A stretch of 39,240 bases of DNA, from positions 1-39,240 of the IMG/VR virus record IMGVR_UViG_3300025132_000101. One strand, written 5' to 3'. Both the position numbers and the translations under genes were made by a program. Under the pieces are notes generated by a model, which made no database searches, had not been told where the DNA came from, and was given only the letters and a program-made list of their open reading frames with translations. This document shows, piece by piece, positions 29,913 through 36,780 of the stretch; the first letter of the stretch is position 1; each line of letters starts with the position of its first letter. The stretch comes from a virus.

Positions 29913-30467
29913 ATGTCTGTAATTTATCCCGGTAACTACGTTACCCATCTGAATGCTTACAAGGCCCAAGGAGTTGAAGCACTTCCAGGTGTTGAGTTCT
30001 ATCGAGTCATTGGTGTATACAATGCGACTGGCACAGTGTCCGCTGGTGCCCTTGCATTAGTTGTCCCTTCACCTGACCAGCGTGGCGACGACAAACCCCG
30101 CCTTGATAAAACTATGAGCATCCCTGCTGGTGCCAAGATTTATCGCACAGCGGTAAACGTTAAGAACCTGTCCTCGACTGGTTCTGCCACGATTCAAGCT
30201 ACCGGCATCTCTGGAGGCCAAACTCTGACTGCTGCTTCAGGTACTTTCCCCGATGGTGCCGCAAGTGCTTACGATCCATCTGTGCAGATTACCGCTCTTG
30301 GCTCTGCAACTGCTGTTACTGCTACCGCTTCTGCTGACCTGAATATCATTGACTCCGGTGATACTGCCGCTGTCATTGTTGAGGTTTGCTACTTCTTGGA
30401 TGCTCCTGCACCTGATGCAGAAGATGTCCATCTCGGTTACAAGATTGAAGCTGGTCAGAGTTCCTGA
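29913..30467 (+). CDS. Capsid decoration/stabilising protein candidate
   Basis: 184 residues, 11 bases after the capsid gene. Codon use has the same high-expression bias as the capsid gene. Beta-rich with Ala/Thr/Gly segments (VSAGALALVVPSPDQRGDD; NVKNLSSTGSATIQATGIS) and an acidic tail (DAPAPDAEDVHLGYKIEAG). Small beta-sandwich proteins encoded directly after the major capsid protein usually decorate the shell. The strong terminator at 30491-30516 ends this two-gene unit. A tail-tube or vertex role cannot be excluded. Confidence 0.65.
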   Translation: MSVIYPGNYVTHLNAYKAQGVEALPGVEFYRVIGVYNATGTVSAGALALVVPSPDQRGDDKPRLDKTMSIPAGAKIYRTAVNVKNLSSTGSATIQATGISGGQTLTAASGTFPDGAASAYDPSVQITALGSATAVTATASADLNIIDSGDTAAVIVEVCYFLDAPAPDAEDVHLGYKIEAGQSS

Positions 30468-30490
30468 TCTCTTTAATCACTTCAAGAAAG

Positions 30491-30516
30491 GAGGGCCATC
30501 GTTGCCCTCTTTTTTT
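30491..30516 (+). terminator. Strong intrinsic terminator
   Basis: Stem GAGGGC/GCCCTC with loop CATCGTT, then seven T residues. It closes the capsid-decoration unit. Confidence 0.92.
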
Positions 30517-30522
30517 GTGACC

Positions 30523-30528
30523 TATAAT
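30523..30528 (+). promoter_or_regulatory. TATAAT promoter candidate
   Basis: Perfect -10 TATAAT right after the terminator, 25 bases before the next ATG. TTGCCC at 30502-30507 is a possible but poorly spaced -35. Confidence 0.5.
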
Positions 30529-30553
30529 AAATGAAGAAGACACAAATACCCTA

Positions 30554-30988
30554 ATGTCTAATAACCTATTTCAGGACGAAAAAACTGGAGCACTTGTCGA
30601 GTTTATCTCTAAGCATGACGGCGAATATGCCATGGTTCGTACCGGAGATGGTGCAATTAAGTATGTAGATCTTGATTCACTTGTACCCTACGATACCGAA
30701 AAAGGTCGCCTTGCTAAAGTCGAGGCACCTCAGATTAAAAAGTCTGAGGAAGAAAAGGCACCTGAGCGTGTTGTACCACTCAACGATACTCGTTTAAATT
30801 TAAACACCGCACCACCTGAGCTGATTGCAAAGCGCCTTCCTGGTGTTGGCTATGCAACTGCTAAGCGTATTGTTGAACTGCGTGGTTCACTCTCAGGTGA
30901 ACGCTTTAGTAACCTCAAGCAGCTTGAAAACATCCCTCGTGTTAACTGGGAGCAGCTGATTTCAGAAGATCTCATCTTCATTGCTTGA
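30554..30988 (+). CDS. Helix-hairpin-helix protein
   Basis: 144 residues. The first 55 residues are beta-rich (GALVEFISKHDGEYAMVRT; GAIKYVDLDSLVPY) and could form a small barrel. A Lys/Glu-rich linker (50-72) precedes a ComEA-type double HhH (residues 80-144): LNLNTAPPELIAKRLPGVG, YATAKRIVELRGSLS, FSNLKQLENIPRVNWEQLI. HhH motifs bind DNA backbone without sequence preference. Next to the capsid genes, it may sit inside the head with the DNA or in the packaging vertex. An alternative is a host-directed DNA-binding protein. Confidence 0.8.
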   Translation: MSNNLFQDEKTGALVEFISKHDGEYAMVRTGDGAIKYVDLDSLVPYDTEKGRLAKVEAPQIKKSEEEKAPERVVPLNDTRLNLNTAPPELIAKRLPGVGYATAKRIVELRGSLSGERFSNLKQLENIPRVNWEQLISEDLIFIA

Positions 30989-31001
30989 TAAACTATAAGT
31001 A

Positions 31002-31013
31002 CTACTGCAGTAG
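31002..31013 (+). promoter_or_regulatory. CTACTGCAGTAG palindrome upstream of gene
   Basis: Perfect 12-bp palindrome, 4 bases before the ATG at 31018, preceded by TATAAG (30994-30999). It fits the CTAC/GTAG dyads that recur before plus-strand genes. Confidence 0.45.
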
Positions 31014-31017
31014 ATAG

Positions 31018-31404
31018 ATGACTGAAGAAGACCTCTTGCTGCTTGCAGCACTAAAACAAAAGGGCGAAGGTCTGGGTTCACCAGAAGTTGCCGGTGCTGC
31101 TGGATCCTTTGGTGGTGCACTTGCTGGTCTTGCTGCTGGTTCAATTCTGCATCCAGTAGGACGTGGAGTTGGTCAACTTCGTGGTACTAACAATCGATTT
31201 AAGCCAGGCTTTCGTTTGGCAGGTAGCCTAGTGGGCTCGATCCTTGGCGGTCAACTCGGTATAGATGCACGTGAAAAGATGCTGTCTAATTCAGAAGAAG
31301 CCCGCATCCTTGCTGCTGAAATGGCTGGCACAGCAACAGAAGAAGACCTCTTGCGTAAGCAGCTGCTTATTCAACAACAACTTGGCAAAATGGGTATTGG
31401 GTAA
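31018..31404 (+). CDS. Glycine-zipper protein
   Basis: 128 residues starting MTEEDLLLLAALKQKGEGL. Residues 25-45 (AGAAGSFGGALAGLAAGSI) and 65-82 (RLAGSLVGSILGGQLG) are Gly/Ala zippers; the remainder is charged helix (RKQLLIQQQLGKMG). Resembles the internal zipper proteins around 9800-13190, so probably another membrane-active virion component. The TAATG overlap with the next gene shows coupling. No enzyme motif. Confidence 0.75.
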   Translation: MTEEDLLLLAALKQKGEGLGSPEVAGAAGSFGGALAGLAAGSILHPVGRGVGQLRGTNNRFKPGFRLAGSLVGSILGGQLGIDAREKMLSNSEEARILAAEMAGTATEEDLLRKQLLIQQQLGKMGIG

Positions 31405-31886
31405 TGGAACTAGACGAGTTTAATAAATCTAAAGTTCGTTTCCATCTAGGATTCAACTCAGGCTCACAAATTCCTGCTGGAGATAGGTCTCGTTTAGAAG
31501 AGGCAATGTCCATCATTCCTGATGAATTCTTTTACAACCAAATCATCAATCACATCCGCCGTTGTGATGCTGCGTGGGACAACTCCGAATACTTCCCAAG
31601 AGATGCTAACGGCAGTCCTAACTACAGTCGATTAGAGCAGATTGCTGGTGACGTTCAACGAACGATGGCTACGTCTGATCCGTTAAAAGGTGATGAGTAT
31701 TTCCGTGAGATTTATTTAAGAGAAGTCGATCGTATGGCTGAGACCCTTTACGTGCCTAACTATCGCAGGCCGGAATATCGACGATATGCATTTGAGCGCA
31801 GTGGGGCTGAATTTATTATGGCGGTGCCTGGCCCTGCTGATACTGCAGTTGGTTCACGCATAATGTTGAATCAAGTTTGGCGCTAA
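31404..31886 (+). CDS. Head-to-tail connector candidate
   Basis: 160 residues beginning MELDEFNKSKVRFHLGFNS. Opening helix, then SQIPAGDRSRLEEAMSIIP, and a core with HIRRCDAAWDNSEYFP and EVDRMAETLYVPNYRRPEY. The HLGFNSGSQIPAGDRSRLEEAM-type opening resembles small adaptor proteins that dock below the portal, but I can only offer it as a guess. No transmembrane or catalytic pattern. TAATG coupling with the zipper protein upstream. Confidence 0.7.
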   Translation: MELDEFNKSKVRFHLGFNSGSQIPAGDRSRLEEAMSIIPDEFFYNQIINHIRRCDAAWDNSEYFPRDANGSPNYSRLEQIAGDVQRTMATSDPLKGDEYFREIYLREVDRMAETLYVPNYRRPEYRRYAFERSGAEFIMAVPGPADTAVGSRIMLNQVWR

Positions 31887-31888
31887 GT

Positions 31889-31908
31889 GTAGAATATATC
31901 TAGAAAGA
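31889..31908 (+). promoter_or_regulatory. GTAGAAT element followed by ATATCT hairpin
   Basis: GTAGAAT (31889-31895) lies 26 bases before the ATG at 31922. ATATCT AGAA AGATAT (31894-31909 region) follows and could be an operator or leader hairpin. Confidence 0.45.
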
Positions 31909-31921
31909 TATTTGTAAAACT

Positions 31922-32374
31922 ATGTCCAATAGAGGCGGCGGAGCGTTCAACTACGGCAACGTTCCCATTCGTATTAAAGGGGACGGTGACTACATGTCAA
32001 AGCTGGCAGAAGCTGAAGCACTGCAAAGCAACGCCTTCATCTTTGGAATGCAATCTTTGGCTAACGAGGGAAGCGGTTCTGTTGTATCCGCCAACCGGCA
32101 TCCGCAATATGGCAATAGCAATCTAACCACAGGCCGAGGTATTGGCGGTGAGAATTCTAATTTCCAACCTCAAACTGACTCGATGGGAAATGTAGTTACT
32201 ACCGACTTCGCAAACCAAACTGGCTTTGGTCCCAGCACGGGCATGTCTGCTTCTAGTTCCCCTCACGATGATCCTCGATCTATTGGACAAAACGCCGAAA
32301 TGCGTATTCAAGGAATCGCTGCTGGAATTCAGTTTCCCGGCTACAACAATCGTCAACAAATTAATCGTGCTTGA
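31922..32374 (+). CDS. Hypothetical protein
   Basis: 150 residues, starting MSNRGGGAFNYGNVPIRIK. Gly/Asn/Ser-rich and low in hydrophobic residues, with one helical segment (SKLAEAEALQSNAFIFGM). Probably largely disordered, like several virion-linked proteins here. No family recognised. The next gene starts three bases after its stop. Its own promoter-like element lies just upstream. Confidence 0.75.
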   Translation: MSNRGGGAFNYGNVPIRIKGDGDYMSKLAEAEALQSNAFIFGMQSLANEGSGSVVSANRHPQYGNSNLTTGRGIGGENSNFQPQTDSMGNVVTTDFANQTGFGPSTGMSASSSPHDDPRSIGQNAEMRIQGIAAGIQFPGYNNRQQINRA

Positions 32375-32376
32375 TC

Positions 32377-33024
32377 ATGAGTGAATCAAAAAGAAAGCGC
32401 CGTGAGTCAATGATGGGACCTCAAGGTACTGTCAGAAATAATTCAGCAATGCCAGGTGCACCTCAAGGACAAGTACCTTTGCGCCCTCAAGCAATGATGG
32501 ATCAAAGCCCTAACAATCAGGACTTAAACCCACTTAATATGATGGAACAGCCTGCTGGTGGCGGTAAGATTGACGGTGCTCCTAATCAGTACATGTTCGG
32601 TGAAGACGTTATGCCTGACGTTTCACCTCGCATGGGCTATGTATCAGGACAAGTAGGTAATTCAGGGCTGCGTCCTGATATGAGTGGCCGCCAGGGTTTG
32701 AATATGGCAGCTGACGGACTACCACCCACTCCTTCTGAAATGTATGTTCAGATGGAAGGTAATTACTTCATGGAAGAGGCGCAAAAAGCAGTAATGCGCA
32801 ATGCACCTGATGGTATGGCACCCTCAGAAATTGGTGCTATGGGATTCATTGGTAGCCCCGCAAATGTGGGCGGCATGCCAGAACCCCCTGCTAGGATGGA
32901 AGAACTTCCGACCCAAGGAATGCCAAGTACGGACTTCTCAAGTCCTGATCCTATGGCATTGGCGCCTGGAAATAATCCCATTCAATTAAACTCACCGAAT
33001 CAAAGAAGGAAAGGTAAAAAGTAA
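32377..33024 (+). CDS. Pro/Met/Gly-rich hypothetical protein
   Basis: 215 residues from ATG 32377; the frame also permits a TTG at 32371 that overlaps the previous stop. Very rich in Met, Pro, Gly and Asn (MMGPQGTVRNNSAMPGAPQ; RPQAMMDQSPNNQDLNPLN) with a basic end (NSPNQRRKGKK), so mainly disordered. One helix (MYVQMEGNYFMEEAQKAV) is near residue 125. TAATG coupling to the next gene. Could be a minor virion protein or assembly factor. Confidence 0.75.
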   Translation: MSESKRKRRESMMGPQGTVRNNSAMPGAPQGQVPLRPQAMMDQSPNNQDLNPLNMMEQPAGGGKIDGAPNQYMFGEDVMPDVSPRMGYVSGQVGNSGLRPDMSGRQGLNMAADGLPPTPSEMYVQMEGNYFMEEAQKAVMRNAPDGMAPSEIGAMGFIGSPANVGGMPEPPARMEELPTQGMPSTDFSSPDPMALAPGNNPIQLNSPNQRRKGKK

Positions 33025-33545
33025 TGGCATCAACTTCCACTAATAAGCAACCCCTGTTGGTAGACCGCGTATTTAACGAGGTTTACAGCATGAATGACGC
33101 AAAAATTGGCGCTATTGACGTTTCAGGTACGAACTTCGCACAGCTTGTACTGAACTGCACAACAAATGATGGTGCTGTCATTGAAGACATCTATGCTATT
33201 TCCCGTGGTTCAGACAGTAGCACTACTCCTGCATCAGGCTATCAAATAAATTTGTATCTGTCCTCAGATAATGACTTCCTCCGTCCCCCGTCCCAGAGCG
33301 CTGCTGCTGTGACTGGTGGTATTTATGTAGGTAGCCTAATTGCTTCTACAACTTTGGGAACCTGGGTTCACTCATCAGACATGCCATTTATATTGGCCCC
33401 TGTGCCTGCCGTGGGTACTCCTCAAAAGAATACTGGTTTTTATGTTCCCAAGGGTAAGAATTTGTGGGCTGCAAGGCAAACAAGCAATATTAACGACAAC
33501 ATCACTAATGCACCTTTATTAGGAGTAAGTGGCGGCTTCTTTTAA
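33024..33545 (+). CDS. Beta-rich structural protein
   Basis: 173 residues beginning MASTSTNKQPLLVDRVFNE. Alternating hydrophobic strands and Ser/Thr/Gly turns (GTNFAQLVLNCTTNDGAVI; GYQINLYLSSDNDFLRPP), ending LLGVSGGFF. It looks like a beta-sandwich virion protein, for example a tail, collar or decoration subunit. It is the last gene before GTAG-element copy B and its ATG overlaps the previous TAA. No family named. Confidence 0.75.
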   Translation: MASTSTNKQPLLVDRVFNEVYSMNDAKIGAIDVSGTNFAQLVLNCTTNDGAVIEDIYAISRGSDSSTTPASGYQINLYLSSDNDFLRPPSQSAAAVTGGIYVGSLIASTTLGTWVHSSDMPFILAPVPAVGTPQKNTGFYVPKGKNLWAARQTSNINDNITNAPLLGVSGGFF

Positions 33546-33673
33546 AAACTACAAAACTACGCTAACTACCTCCCCTGCTATATAAATCTCTAGAAAAGGA
33601 TAGAGAGAGCTAGGGGAGTAAGATTAAAATATAGGTTATATGGAAAACATCGTAGTTAATGTAGTTACGTAGC
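33546..33673. repeat. GTAG-triplet inverted-repeat element, copy B
   Basis: CTAC at 33549, 33557 and 33566 faces GTAG at 33652, 33661 and 33669, with the same 8/9 and 9/8 steps as copy A and a spacer of 82 bases. The left arm is the exact reverse complement of 5675-5698 over 24 bases. The spacer has a stem: CTCCCCT (33570-33576) with AGGGGAG (33612-33618) and TCTCTA (33587-33592) with TAGAGA (33601-33606). It fills the gap before the gene at 33674. Confidence 0.65.
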
Positions 33674-35428
33674 ATGCCTAGAAAAAAGAATGGTTGGGGA
33701 TCTTTGAAGTCAACTGAATTCAAAGGTATCAACGGTCGCATAGACAAGGCAAAAGGCCGAAGAGCACAGGGTTATTACCCATCAAATAATAGTTTTGGCT
33801 CTACTGTCACTAGATCAGCTATTGAGCAATACGATATTGACAGTAAATGGTCAATGTGGCGTAAAGGCATGGAATTTTACTATGCAGCGGCGTGGTATAG
33901 ATTAAACGAAATTGACCCTTACTCATTAGAAGCACAAGATGTGCAACTGTCTACAAAGTTGTATCAAGGTCAACCAGAAGAATATGACGTTACTTTTGAA
34001 GGATTTAAATTTGCTACCACTAATGCTGATACTAATTCCCATTATGTGATGAAGCGTTCATTGACTAACCCTCCATCACTAGGGACAATTAAGTCTGTCC
34101 GAAATGACAGAGATCTATATCCAGAAAATTTTGCAAATCACGAAATACACGTAGAAATATTATCTACTTCAAGTACGCCGCTTCTTACAAGCATGATTGG
34201 CGATCGGATCACTGACGGTATTTCAGAGGCCAGCCTAAAGAATGTACTTACTAGCGATGGTAAGCCTGCAGTTTACAAAGGGAAGTCTGACAACAGCCGT
34301 CTTCTTGTTTATGTCCCTAAGTTTGAGTTTAACGCTCATCAACTTCAAAACTTAGATGAATTCGTTGGTAAAATTGGTTATCTCGACGATATACAAATAA
34401 GAAGTCCGATTGGTACTGAAGTATTTGAAGATCAAAGGGAAACATTTAGTGTGAAAACATCTAAGCGTAAAGGTCCACAGGGATTTAGAGTTTTGGACTC
34501 AGCAAATGAGCCAATAACCACGTTTGATATTCTCTCACTTTCCAATAACTTCAGTACAAATAAAGCAGAGGTAGAGCTGCAAAGTACCTTCATCTTTCAA
34601 AAAGATGATTATCAACCCCTATTCGGTCGTCAGTATTTAACTGCTGAAGAAGTTGAATCTGAAGTAAATCAGTTTAGCTTCAACGTTTTACCCTTTGAAA
34701 TAAAATCAACCTTTTCAGAGTTAGGTTTTGTAATTTTTGAAGCAGAAAGTTACCCAGACGAATTGAAACTATTTGCACCTGCTGAAGGGGGTGTTCTTGT
34801 ATTCAACAGTAAGAGTTTTACCAAGAAAGTGCTGGATGAATACAACGGCCTGAGTTATCACATACTGTCCCCTCAAGAAGACCCTTGGAAGCGCCTAGAG
34901 ACGGACGTAGATGCATGGATGGATGAAACCTTCACGGCTGGCTTTAGCTTGACCCCAGCGACGCTATACACATGCTCCTGCCCTGCATACTCACACTCTC
35001 AGTTACGAATACCAGAGTCAACAGAAAGTGAGTTTGATCGTAAGGTCAACAGACAGCAGAGATATCCTTTGCCCACAGCAAAAGGTAAGAAGCAATCAAA
35101 TACTGTAGGTTTATCTAAAGCTAGTGGTCGTATTCAATCATGGGCAACAGATACTTATAAAATCAGCTTTAAGGTCTGCAAGCATACAATTGCTGCAATG
35201 TTCATTGAAAAGCTAAAAGTAGCAGAGCCTAGTCAAATACCTTCATACGATACACGTATTAAATTCGAAGCCAAGCTCAAGGAAGAAATGAGGCAGGTTG
35301 GAGAAGAGTTTGTTCAATCATATCAGCGTGGTGATCTGTCTCTACTGGAACTTGTGTTTGCGAACGCAGAAGGTTTGAATATGGATGAAGTAGAATTAGC
35401 AAATGCAATGTTAAATACTAAGTTCTAG
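33674..35428 (+). CDS. SWIM-type zinc finger virion protein candidate
   Basis: 584 residues. The N-terminus is basic (RKKNGWGSLKSTEFKG). Residues 60-415 are mixed alpha/beta with beta-rich sections and no recognised enzyme. A SWIM-like CxC...CxH pattern follows: Cys434, Cys436 (YTCSCPAYS), then 65 residues including a basic NRQQRYPLPTAKGKK stretch, then Cys502 and His504 (KVCKHTIAAMF). SWIM fingers bind zinc and nucleic acid or protein; the insert is much longer than usual. I recall proteins with this CSCP/CKHTIA pattern from cyanophages, unverified. GTAG-element B directly precedes the ATG. Confidence 0.7.
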   Translation: MPRKKNGWGSLKSTEFKGINGRIDKAKGRRAQGYYPSNNSFGSTVTRSAIEQYDIDSKWSMWRKGMEFYYAAAWYRLNEIDPYSLEAQDVQLSTKLYQGQPEEYDVTFEGFKFATTNADTNSHYVMKRSLTNPPSLGTIKSVRNDRDLYPENFANHEIHVEILSTSSTPLLTSMIGDRITDGISEASLKNVLTSDGKPAVYKGKSDNSRLLVYVPKFEFNAHQLQNLDEFVGKIGYLDDIQIRSPIGTEVFEDQRETFSVKTSKRKGPQGFRVLDSANEPITTFDILSLSNNFSTNKAEVELQSTFIFQKDDYQPLFGRQYLTAEEVESEVNQFSFNVLPFEIKSTFSELGFVIFEAESYPDELKLFAPAEGGVLVFNSKSFTKKVLDEYNGLSYHILSPQEDPWKRLETDVDAWMDETFTAGFSLTPATLYTCSCPAYSHSQLRIPESTESEFDRKVNRQQRYPLPTAKGKKQSNTVGLSKASGRIQSWATDTYKISFKVCKHTIAAMFIEKLKVAEPSQIPSYDTRIKFEAKLKEEMRQVGEEFVQSYQRGDLSLLELVFANAEGLNMDEVELANAMLNTKF

Positions 35429-35454
35429 GTACAATTAAAAAAAATGCAAATACA

Positions 35455-35991
35455 ATGACTACTTCTAGTAAGCCTAGTTACTCGCCATTAGATGCAAACT
35501 TTGAATCACTTATTGCTGCTATCAATTTACGCCGAATAAATAATTATCAGATGCCTAAAACCTATCCGTCTAATTTTGCTGGACTAGTCGCTGCACTCCT
35601 AGAGCTTAACTGGGGACAGGCAAGTACAGGCCCGCAGCCCCCTACTTGGAATCAATCAACGAGTAATTACGACCCTATCCCTGAAGAAGGAGCATTGTGG
35701 TTTGACACACGTCAAGGACGATTGTTTTGCTACGCCCACGATGGATGGTATCAGACAAATGGTGCGGATGGTTATGTTGTTGTTCGGGAAAGTACTGCAC
35801 CAACGGATCCTGTATTAGGGCAGATGTGGATGGAGTCTCAAACTAAAGAAGTAACTGTGTATGATGGTTCACAGTTTGTGCCTATACAATCATCAGCTTA
35901 CGTTGCGAAAGCTAACATTGAAAGTATTTTAAATGCATCGTCAGATTATGCTGCGTTTAAAACAAATTTGCTAGCCTTTGTAAGTGCATAG
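35455..35991 (+). CDS. Fibre/adhesin accessory protein
   Basis: 178 residues starting MTTSSKPSYSPLDANFESL. Two copies of a Gly-x-Leu/Met-Trp strand motif (EEGALWFDTRQGRLFCYAH and LGQMWMESQTKEVTVYDGS) of the kind found in phage virion and fibre proteins; ends in a helix (AFKTNLLAFVSA). Its position just before the fibre genes supports a tail or attachment role. A GTACAAT and a TACAAT lie upstream within 30 bases. Confidence 0.7.
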   Translation: MTTSSKPSYSPLDANFESLIAAINLRRINNYQMPKTYPSNFAGLVAALLELNWGQASTGPQPPTWNQSTSNYDPIPEEGALWFDTRQGRLFCYAHDGWYQTNGADGYVVVRESTAPTDPVLGQMWMESQTKEVTVYDGSQFVPIQSSAYVAKANIESILNASSDYAAFKTNLLAFVSA

Positions 35992-35999
35992 GTTATACA

Positions 36000-36221
36000 A
36001 TGTTTGAACCTAAAGATTACGAATTACCCCTACAGAAAGCATTCCAGCTGAACGTTATCAACAAAGAGATTGATGGCTGCAATGATATTGAACTCCTGAA
36101 GAATAACTTGAAGGATTCTGTCCGCTTGAGCATGAGCTATCAGCACCTATTAACAGTCTCTGTAAAAGAGTTAATCACTAAAGAGTTAAAAGATTGGTCT
36201 ATAGAAAAAGATAAACTATAG
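36000..36221 (+). CDS. Small helical protein, cyanophage-like
   Basis: 73 residues beginning MFEPKDYELPLQKAFQLNV. Helical with the core LLKNNLKDSVRLSMSYQHLL, a pattern I recall from short conserved cyanophage proteins (unsearched). The ATG overlaps the 3' end of TTATACAATG, so the mRNA may be nearly leaderless if this is a -10. Likely role: fibre assembly or attachment helper, from position only. Confidence 0.7.
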   Translation: MFEPKDYELPLQKAFQLNVINKEIDGCNDIELLKNNLKDSVRLSMSYQHLLTVSVKELITKELKDWSIEKDKL

Positions 36222-36242
36222 GAAGTAAAACTCTGTTATAGA

Positions 36243-36779
36243 ATGTCAACTTTAGGATATTCAAAGAACGTTTTTGGGAGATCATACATATATGTAAATC
36301 CCAATTCAAGTCTTGGTCCCAGCGCCTGGAGACTTTCATCTAAAGACCTAGTAGGTACCGATGCTGATGATGACAGTGAAACCCAATCGGGCTCTGCTGT
36401 TTATGACGCCAACTCCACTGTATCGGCTCAGCGTGGCACCCCCTTAGCATTTACATCTACAGGCACGTTAATCCCAGCAATTGCTACCAGCTTTAGTACT
36501 GCATCAGTTGTAGGACTAGCACTCAATTCTGCTAACCCTGGACAGACAGTGATTTTTTCAAGTGATGCTGACTTGAGCTTTACAGGGATTGCTTCTGTAA
36601 CTGACGAAGGTAATTCGACCCTCTCAGTCGGTTCGAAATATTACCTAAGTGCTACTAATCCTGGTAACTTTACTACCACGCCTGATACTACAACTTCTGG
36701 CAACGTTGTAATTGTCATAGGAACAGCAGTTGATACAAACCGCATTGCAATTGAAATTTCTCAACCTCTGGTAATTTAA
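36243..36779 (+). CDS. Beta-rich structural protein
   Basis: 178 residues starting MSTLGYSKNVFGRSYIYVN. Thr/Ser/Ala-rich with many short strands (TSTGTLIPAIATSFSTASV; ASVTDEGNSTLSVGSKYYL), typical of capsid decoration or fibre-tip proteins. A sequence GTTATAGAATG spans the start, parallel to GTTATACAATG at the gene before. Ends one base before the fibre gene. Confidence 0.7.
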   Translation: MSTLGYSKNVFGRSYIYVNPNSSLGPSAWRLSSKDLVGTDADDDSETQSGSAVYDANSTVSAQRGTPLAFTSTGTLIPAIATSFSTASVVGLALNSANPGQTVIFSSDADLSFTGIASVTDEGNSTLSVGSKYYLSATNPGNFTTTPDTTTSGNVVIVIGTAVDTNRIAIEISQPLVI

Positions 36780-36780
36780 A

